This document shows, one piece after another, positions 5,623 to 10,178 of a stretch of DNA of 10,178 nucleotides. The notes under the pieces were generated by a model. The model saw nothing but the letters and a program-made list of their open reading frames with translations, was not told where the DNA came from and made no database searches. Positions within the stretch are counted from its first letter, which is position 1, and each line of letters opens with the position of its first letter. Origin of the DNA: Methylobacter sp. (GTDB lineage: Bacteria > Pseudomonadota > Gammaproteobacteria > Methylococcales > Methylomonadaceae); NCBI GenBank assembly GCA_028714995.1, contig JAQTLI010000067.1:1-10178 (forward strand), written 5' to 3'. The position numbers were made by a program, and so were the translations under genes.

Positions 5623-7171
5623 TGCTGCCATTTTCAGTGTTTAAGATCGATTCAGCGATTGCTTTATCCAATATGTCCCCTGCATTTTGAACACGCTTCA
5701 GCCAGAAATTCATCTCATCATTTGATAAAGCCTTGGCAGCCCAAATAATTGCTCGGCGATCCCAAGGAGAATTATTTTGCCAAGTCTCTTTTTGCTCACG
5801 AACCCAATCATGATAGCCCTTAGATCTTGCCAATAGCGCATATGGGCGCTGCCCAAGAGCTACATTATATTTTTCGCAGAGCTGAGCAACTTCAGTTTCT
5901 AAGCTGTCGACCATTTTGGTTTGAAGCACGTCCAGCAACCAAATTTGCAGGAATGGTAAAAATTCATAGTTTGTTGACTGGCATCCTTTACAGAATTTAT
6001 TGCCAACTTCTTCAGCATATTCAGTGTTTGTAGTCGCAACGATATAATATGCAACCTCTCTCATTGTTGGCGCAAGCTTATCCATATTGTCTAACACAAC
6101 TTCTCTCAAAATCCCTGTCCTAAGTGCAGTGGCTCTCCTAAGAAGATATTTCGCTGTACCAAGGTGCAGAGGTGTTGAATCTAGACAGGCCTGAAATAAG
6201 TCAACTAAATTATCTCGTATGATTGCATTAATATCCGGCTCATCACTTTCTTCAGGCTCTTGATATTGAGAAAAGAACTCTTGCAACGCCTCAAGCTTTT
6301 CTTCTTGAGTCTTATTTTCGAGCTCTTCTGGATCGATCATTTCCTCTGTTACAAAATCTCCCACATCATAAAGGTGAGTCTTATGGGATTGAAGAGAAAG
6401 TCTATGGGCCGTATATAAATATTCAGTCAAATCATGCAAGGCTCTATAAGCTTCTTCTCTGCTTTTACAGAAAAGCCTGAAATCGTCCACGTACCGAGTG
6501 TGAATATACCCTTTTCGTAGCAAGAAGTTATCAACGTCACTTAAGCATGCCTCTGAAAAAATAACTGAAGCATTAGGACCAATAGGAATGCCTTGGGATT
6601 GACCTCTAGTGAAATTCATTAATAGGTTTTCTATGTTTTTCGCCCTATCCTTATTTACTCCAGCCAGCTCCAAGGCATTCCTGACTCGGTGATGGCCAAT
6701 CTGATTAAAAAAATCTGCAATATCAGCGGTTAATACGAACTTATATTCGCCACATTGGGCCAATTCTCGGGATTGCTGATGGAAATCATCCCATCCATTA
6801 TTTTTTCTGAAGAGCTCCCCTTTAACTCCCAATTCAACTCGATAAGAGCAGGCCACCCTTCTATCAATGGGTACTCTAAAAGCTTCTACCGCTTCAGCTG
6901 CTTCATACGCTAACGCTGTATATACAATAGTATCGATAGGATCGAGCTGTATAGCGACACGATAACCACCAGCTTGCTTTGGAACTAACATCCTCCGAAA
7001 TGGGCGGCCTTCGTATTCAGCAATATTTATAGCCGCTATCTCAGACTTTAGGTTTGCCCAGCTATGTTTGATTGCTTCATATTCAAAAGGTACGGGGAAA
7101 ATGTCTGTATCACCATATTTTCTGATATGAGTGATCGCCCAATCTATTGATTCTTGCTTTAGATGATCCAT
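5618..7171 (-). CDS. Solitary reverse transcriptase, UG/Abi (DRT)-like
   Basis: This 517-aa protein has a complete RT domain at about 55-275. Visible parts are a fingers motif (LVPKQAGGYRVA, 62-73), CSYRV (108-112), motif A VLTADIADFF (146-155, Asp150), motif B SQGIPIGPNAS (192-202) and motif C YVDD (227-230, Asp229/Asp230). All catalytic Asp are present, so the enzyme should be active. An acidic linker at about 280-315 leads to some 200 residues of predicted helices, resembling the HEAT-like repeat tails of UG/Abi reverse transcriptases, many of which defend against phage. There is no intron maturase or HNH domain, so a group II intron is unlikely. Start ATG 7171 follows AAGGA (7182-7178) by 6 bases; an adjacent TTG at 7174 is less likely. 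By eye it is more AT-rich than der. It has no partner gene. The UG/DRT subgroup cannot be fixed here. Confidence 0.9.
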   Translation of the reverse strand: MDHLKQESIDWAITHIRKYGDTDIFPVPFEYEAIKHSWANLKSEIAAINIAEYEGRPFRRMLVPKQAGGYRVAIQLDPIDTIVYTALAYEAAEAVEAFRVPIDRRVACSYRVELGVKGELFRKNNGWDDFHQQSRELAQCGEYKFVLTADIADFFNQIGHHRVRNALELAGVNKDRAKNIENLLMNFTRGQSQGIPIGPNASVIFSEACLSDVDNFLLRKGYIHTRYVDDFRLFCKSREEAYRALHDLTEYLYTAHRLSLQSHKTHLYDVGDFVTEEMIDPEELENKTQEEKLEALQEFFSQYQEPEESDEPDINAIIRDNLVDLFQACLDSTPLHLGTAKYLLRRATALRTGILREVVLDNMDKLAPTMREVAYYIVATTNTEYAEEVGNKFCKGCQSTNYEFLPFLQIWLLDVLQTKMVDSLETEVAQLCEKYNVALGQRPYALLARSKGYHDWVREQKETWQNNSPWDRRAIIWAAKALSNDEMNFWLKRVQNAGDILDKAIAESILNTENGST

Positions 7172-7247
7172 CAAGCTTCCTTGAACTTTTAATAAGTTAT
7201 TATTTAGTCAACTAGGGTAGGCAGACTTTCATGCCCATGCAAACAAG

Positions 7248-7280
7248 CTAACTCAAAAACATCGCATCGCCATAACTGAA
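7248..7280 (+). repeat. 33-bp direct repeat, right copy beside the reverse transcriptase
   Basis: Partner of 5472-5504 with three mismatches, in the same orientation. It begins 77 bases upstream of the reverse transcriptase start. On + it lies in a short start-less open frame (7221-7349) whose reading over the repeat (LTQKHRIAI) matches that of the left copy (LTQKHPIAI). This follows from the DNA match and does not prove coding. Confidence 0.75.
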
Positions 7281-7365
7281 GAATTGGTGAGATTGATCGA
7301 TAGCATGGCAGTAGGCGTTCATGATGTGTTCGTAACCGACAAACGTTGAAACCAACATCAGCCTT

Positions 7366-7401
7366 GTAGGTCGGACAACGAAAAGCTGTTGCCCGACTTA
7401 C
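7366..7401. repeat. Palindromic intergenic repeat (REP-like)
   Basis: Arms GTAGGTCGGACAAC (7366-7379) and GTTGCCCGACTTAC (7388-7401) pair at 12 of 14 positions, and the two exceptions can form G-U pairs in RNA. The loop has 8 bases. This is the usual layout of REP-like palindromes in intergenic spaces of environmental gammaproteobacteria. It differs in sequence from the palindrome at 5535-5622 except for the GTAGG end. Confidence 0.7.
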
Positions 7402-7497
7402 ATTCTGTATATCATCAAAAAGCGTTACTCTTTAAGCCTTCGTGTTCTGTGACCGTGGTGATAAATATTCCCTAACTTGCGTAGCTTCAATGTCTAA

Positions 7498-7626
7498 AAA
7501 TATTCCACAGATATAATAAAAAATACTGGATCCCTTATAAAACATAGAAGCAGAGTAAATCTTAGTGATCTTGTGAAAAGAATAGAAATTCTGGAACAGT
7601 TTGAATTTGGTGGCGATGAAGGCTAA
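7498..7626 (+). pseudogene. Possible C-terminal remnant of a lost gene
   Basis: A frame open from the stop at 7495-7497 to TAA 7624-7626 has no plausible start but reads like a real protein end. Its last 22 residues form an amphipathic helix with an acidic tail (NLSDLVKRIEILEQFEFGG). The stop codon lies in the stem-loop of a terminator-like hairpin on the same strand, as expected for the tail of a former + gene. No family is recognised and chance cannot be excluded. Confidence 0.2.
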
Positions 7627-7638
7627 CACGCCTTTTTT
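7612..7638 (+). terminator. Terminator-like hairpin on + strand
   Basis: GGCG (7612-7615) can pair with CGCC (7629-7632), or AAGGC (7619-7623) with GCCTT (7630-7634). Six T's follow directly at 7633-7638. It points in the + direction although the nearest intact genes on both sides are on minus, so it may belong to the remnant at 7498-7626. Read on minus after tpx there is a hairpin but no U-run. Confidence 0.4.
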
Positions 7639-7659
7639 GTTTAACCTGAATTAATTGCC

Positions 7660-8157
7660 TTAATCCAGCACAGCCAGTGCGCTTTCATAATCAGGCTCGT
7701 TGGCGACTTCATTGACCAATTGAGTGTAGATCACTTTGTCATTCTCATCGATGACAACAATTGCCCTGGCGGTCAAGCCCGCCAAAAAGGTATCAACGAT
7801 GTTTACTCCGTAATCATTGGCGAAACTGGAACGGAAGGTGGACAGGGGAATAACATCTTTTAAGCCTTCCGACTCGCAAAAGCGGCTTTGTGCAAAAGGC
7901 AAGTCGGCAGAAATAACCAAAACAACGGTATTGTCCAGATGCGATGCTTTCTGGTTGAATTTACGCGTTGAAGCCGCGCATGTTGGCGTATCCAGGCTAG
8001 GCACGATATTCAGGACTTTTCTTTTACCGGCATAGGTTGCCAAAGTAACATCCACTAACGCACGGCTCACCAATGAAAATGCCGGCGCACTGCTGCCTAT
8101 TGCGGGTAATTCACCGCAGGTATGCAAAGGTTTGCCTTGAAATGTGATTGTAGCCAT
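7660..8157 (-). CDS. tpx: Thiol peroxidase Tpx (atypical 2-Cys peroxiredoxin)
   Basis: This 165-aa protein reduces hydrogen peroxide and alkyl or lipid hydroperoxides using thioredoxin. The whole chain is a peroxiredoxin fold of the usual Tpx length. PSLDTPTC (53-60) carries the peroxidatic Cys60 with Thr57. Cys94 in SRFCES is the resolving Cys, and Arg131 is the conserved active-site arginine. The N-terminal motif GNPL/GKPLHTCGELPAIG is typical. ATG 8157 follows GGGAG (8168-8164) by 6 bases. The gene starts 40 bases after the der stop on the same strand, so it may be co-transcribed with bamB-der. E. coli tpx is not in that position, so the arrangement is lineage-specific. No promoter that leaves room for the ribosome binding site was found in the gap. 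Confidence 0.97.
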   Translation of the reverse strand: MATITFQGKPLHTCGELPAIGSSAPAFSLVSRALVDVTLATYAGKRKVLNIVPSLDTPTCAASTRKFNQKASHLDNTVVLVISADLPFAQSRFCESEGLKDVIPLSTFRSSFANDYGVNIVDTFLAGLTARAIVVIDENDKVIYTQLVNEVANEPDYESALAVLD

Positions 8158-8197
8158 GAGTTACTCCCTATTTTATTTGTTTGATAACAAGCGTGAA

Positions 8198-9595
8198 CTA
8201 TTGCTTTTTGCTTTTCACTCGCTTCATCAAGCGTTCACGTTTTTTAACTTGCCATTCAGTCAGCTTGTTTTTCTGGCCGTGAAACGGGTTGACTGGCGAC
8301 TTAAACACTAGGCGTATGGGTGTCCCTACCAGCCCCATCTTGTCACGATAATAATTCATTAAATATCGTTTATACGACTCCGGCAATACGTCCGTTTGCA
8401 CCCCATGAATAACCACGACAGGTGGATTCCGCCCGCCCTGATGCGCATATTTTAGTTTAATGCGACGCGTATTCACAATCGGGGGTTGATGCGCTGTCGT
8501 GGCTTCTTTCAGAATTCTTGTCAGCACCGGCGTCGTCATATCAAGCATTGCCGATTCATACAATTGCTGCACGACATCAAACAGCTTGCCGACACCACTG
8601 CCATGCAACGCGGAAATCGGATGTTTTTCTGCAAAATCTAGAAATGACAGCTTTACATCCAGTTGCCGCTTGATGGTTTCTTTCTGATCCGCGCTGATGC
8701 CATCCCATTTGTTCAAGCCGATAATCAAGGCTCTTCCAGCTTCAAGAACCAGTCCTAATAAATGCGCGTCCTGATCGGTGACGCCTTCTTGTGCATCTAT
8801 TAAATAAATGACCACATTTGATTTTTCTATCGCCTGTAGCGATTTAATGACGCTGAATTTTTCAATCGCCATATCCACTTTGGATTTGCGACGCATACCG
8901 GCGGTATCCACCAGCGTGTACATCTTGCCATTGCGTTCAAACGGAATATAGATACTATCGCGCGTCGTGCCTGGCTCATCAAATACGATAACCCGCTCTT
9001 CACCTAACAATCGGTTAACCAGCGTTGATTTGCCGACATTCGGCCTTCCGACCACGGCGATGCCGATGCCTTTGTTGTTGTCATCGACAACTTCTTCATC
9101 AGCGGGTGGCAATAGCTGGTCTACCTTTTCCAGCAGCTCGGGCACGCCCCGTCCATGTGAGGCTGCAATTTGCACCGGCTCGCCCAGAGCCAGTGAATAG
9201 AAATCTGACGCCGCAACATTGGCATCCAGACCGTCAACCTTATTCGTTACCAGGATTACCGGCTTATCGAGTTTTCTGAGGGTATCGGCGATAACTTTAT
9301 CGGAAGCGCTTAGCCCTTCGCGCGCATCAACCATGAAAAACACGATGTCGGCTTCTTCCAGCGCAATCTGCACCTGCTTTCTGGCAAAGCTTTCTATGCC
9401 TTCAGCGTCGTCGGCTATACCGCCGGTGTCAACAACCAGACAGGGGCGATGCCCCAGCTTTACCCGGCCATATTGCCTGTCTCTGGTTAATCCAGAAAAA
9501 TCAGCAACCAGAGCATCTCGACTGCGCGTTAAATAATTGAATAATGTGGACTTGCCAACATTAGGTCGCCCCACCAGGGCTATTACAGGTAACAT
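8198..9595 (-). CDS. der: Ribosome biogenesis GTPase Der (EngA)
   Basis: This 465-aa essential GTPase has two tandem G domains and acts in 50S ribosomal subunit maturation in the cytoplasm. Domain 1 shows GRPNVGKS (9-16), DTGG (56-59) and NKVD (118-121). Domain 2 shows GRPNVGKS (183-190), DTAG (230-233) and NKWD (295-298). An acidic linker near 166-175 joins them. The C-terminal KH-like domain runs from about 350 and ends in a Lys/Arg-rich tail that suits RNA binding. All nucleotide-binding motifs are intact and the length is normal for gammaproteobacteria. ATG 9595 lies 4 bases after the bamB stop, and its weak ribosome binding site overlaps the end of bamB, so translation is probably coupled. 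The bamB-der pair is conserved in E. coli and many relatives. Confidence 0.98.
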   Translation of the reverse strand: MLPVIALVGRPNVGKSTLFNYLTRSRDALVADFSGLTRDRQYGRVKLGHRPCLVVDTGGIADDAEGIESFARKQVQIALEEADIVFFMVDAREGLSASDKVIADTLRKLDKPVILVTNKVDGLDANVAASDFYSLALGEPVQIAASHGRGVPELLEKVDQLLPPADEEVVDDNNKGIGIAVVGRPNVGKSTLVNRLLGEERVIVFDEPGTTRDSIYIPFERNGKMYTLVDTAGMRRKSKVDMAIEKFSVIKSLQAIEKSNVVIYLIDAQEGVTDQDAHLLGLVLEAGRALIIGLNKWDGISADQKETIKRQLDVKLSFLDFAEKHPISALHGSGVGKLFDVVQQLYESAMLDMTTPVLTRILKEATTAHQPPIVNTRRIKLKYAHQGGRNPPVVVIHGVQTDVLPESYKRYLMNYYRDKMGLVGTPIRLVFKSPVNPFHGQKNKLTEWQVKKRERLMKRVKSKKQ

Positions 9596-9599
9596 ATCT

Positions 9600-10178
9600 T
9601 TACCGGACTGTTAGAGCGGCAAGTGTGCCGTCTTTTGCATACACATAAATAACATTATCTGCCACGATAGGCTTAGCATCAATTGGACCATCAGTCACTT
9701 GTATACGACCAAGCTGCCTGCCATCACTAGTACTAAACCAATGCACATAACCCTCAAAATCACCCGCGACCACATAATTCTCATAAGCTACGGGGGCTGT
9801 TAACTTTCTTTCATGCAAATCCTTTTGCTTCCACAATGACGAACCACTACGCTGATCTAATTGAAAAACATGACTTTCCGGGTCAGTTAAATATAAATAC
9901 TGGGAATCATTGCTCAAACCTGAATAGGAAGAAACGGCTTCGTTACGCCACAACACCTCACCATCTGGTTCCGAGACAGCGCCTACACCACCGCGATAGC
10001 CGGCAATGTAAATCACACCATTAATCGCGATAGGATCAACATCCAGATCCACCAGTCTTTCAATTTCAGAGCGTCCTGTTGGAATAGCCAAACTGGTTTC
10101 CCAAACATACTTGCCATCAGTTAATCGCAATGCCAGTAACTTTCCATTATCGTAGCCGGCAATCACGTTATCCTCAAC
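9600..10178 (-). CDS. bamB: Outer membrane assembly lipoprotein BamB, C-terminal part
   Basis: The last 192 residues of BamB are present; the frame is open to the window edge, so the start, signal peptide and lipobox lie outside. BamB is a periplasmic lipoprotein of the BAM complex that binds BamA and helps insert beta-barrel proteins in the outer membrane. It folds as an eight-bladed propeller of PQQ-like repeats, visible here as GYDNGKLLALRLTDGKYVW, GEVLW, GSSLW and the final AKDGTLAALTV. GRSEIERLVDLDVDP and GDFEGYVHW match well-conserved BamB stretches (compare GRSEIDRL and GDSEGYLHW of E. coli as remembered). About half of the usual length of some 390 residues is seen. It sits directly upstream of der, the standard position. 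Confidence 0.93.
   Translation of the reverse strand, partial: VEDNVIAGYDNGKLLALRLTDGKYVWETSLAIPTGRSEIERLVDLDVDPIAINGVIYIAGYRGGVGAVSEPDGEVLWRNEAVSSYSGLSNDSQYLYLTDPESHVFQLDQRSGSSLWKQKDLHERKLTAPVAYENYVVAGDFEGYVHWFSTSDGRQLGRIQVTDGPIDAKPIVADNVIYVYAKDGTLAALTVR

Larger units (their letters stand above)
7172..7659. other. Spacer upstream of the reverse transcriptase
   Basis: This 488-base gap holds the right direct-repeat copy (7248-7280), a palindrome (7366-7401), a possible gene remnant (7498-7626) and a + strand terminator-like hairpin (7612-7638). A minus-strand open frame at 7432-7629 with a GTG start has no ribosome binding site and is Phe/Tyr/Lys-rich; I do not accept it as a gene. Some defence reverse transcriptases are preceded by a template RNA, so an unrecognised RNA could lie here, but no particular fold was identified. 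Confidence 0.5.

Noticed and set aside
5618..7171. Retron, group II intron or diversity-generating retroelement as the identity of the reverse transcriptase
   Set aside because: No msr/msd-like fold was recognised, no maturase or HNH domain is present, and no template/variable repeat pair was seen. The retron option is only weakly excluded because the upstream spacer was not folded by computation.
7432..7629. 65-codon minus-strand frame between tpx and the reverse transcriptase
   Set aside because: GTG start without a ribosome binding site, Phe/Tyr/Lys-rich low-complexity composition, and the + strand over the same bases reads more like protein.
8170..8197. Promoter-like pair for tpx on minus (TTCACG 8197-8192, TAAAAT 8175-8170, 16 bases apart)
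   Set aside because: The start of transcription would fall at about 8163, after the GGGAG ribosome binding site (8168-8164), so the leader would lack it.
1..10178. CRISPR array, tRNA, rRNA or complete insertion sequence
   Set aside because: No regularly spaced repeats, cloverleaf-like runs, rRNA motifs or transposase reading frames were seen on either strand.

Overview
The window looks like chromosomal DNA of a gammaproteobacterium of moderate GC content. The main reasons are the bamB-der gene order at the right end, a YihY/BrkB-family protein, and a Tpx with the usual gammaproteobacterial motifs. Intergenic spaces are long and full of palindromic dispersed repeats, as in large-genome environmental gammaproteobacteria. 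A methanotroph of the Methylococcales type would fit, but that placement is inference.

Left half (1-5441, all genes on +). A 690-base gene-free lead-in holds a terminator-like hairpin and copy A of a dispersed repeat. It is followed by an exported protein with a seven-repeat FG-GAP/VCBS propeller joined by a Pro/Thr linker to a CAP (SCP/PR-1, YkwD-like) domain (694-2265). After a 600-base gap comes a small secreted four-cysteine protein (2869-3258). A 526-base gap then holds a run of hairpins and copy B of the dispersed repeat, which carries a 47-codon ORF. Next come a six-TM YihY/BrkB membrane protein (3785-5098) and a tiny lipoprotein made of seven Gly-initiated heptads (5217-5441).

Right half (5618-10178, all genes on -). 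Read in the direction of transcription, it starts with the C-terminal half of bamB, running in from beyond the window. It is followed 4 bases later by der (EngA) and 40 bases after that by tpx, so bamB-der-tpx could be one transcription unit. About 490 bases further on lies a solitary 517-aa reverse transcriptase with a complete YVDD active site and a long helical C-terminal region. It resembles the UG/Abi (defence-type, DRT) reverse transcriptases.

The reverse transcriptase is the most interesting part of the window. It sits alone between housekeeping-type genes, bracketed by a 33-bp imperfect direct repeat (5472-5504 and 7248-7280) and by palindromic repeats (5535-5622 and 7366-7401), and its stop codon lies inside one palindrome arm. 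The spacer upstream of it has no convincing gene and could hold a template or accessory RNA. Subgroup assignment, defence activity and any RNA partner cannot be settled by reading alone. No tRNA, rRNA, CRISPR array or complete insertion sequence was seen.
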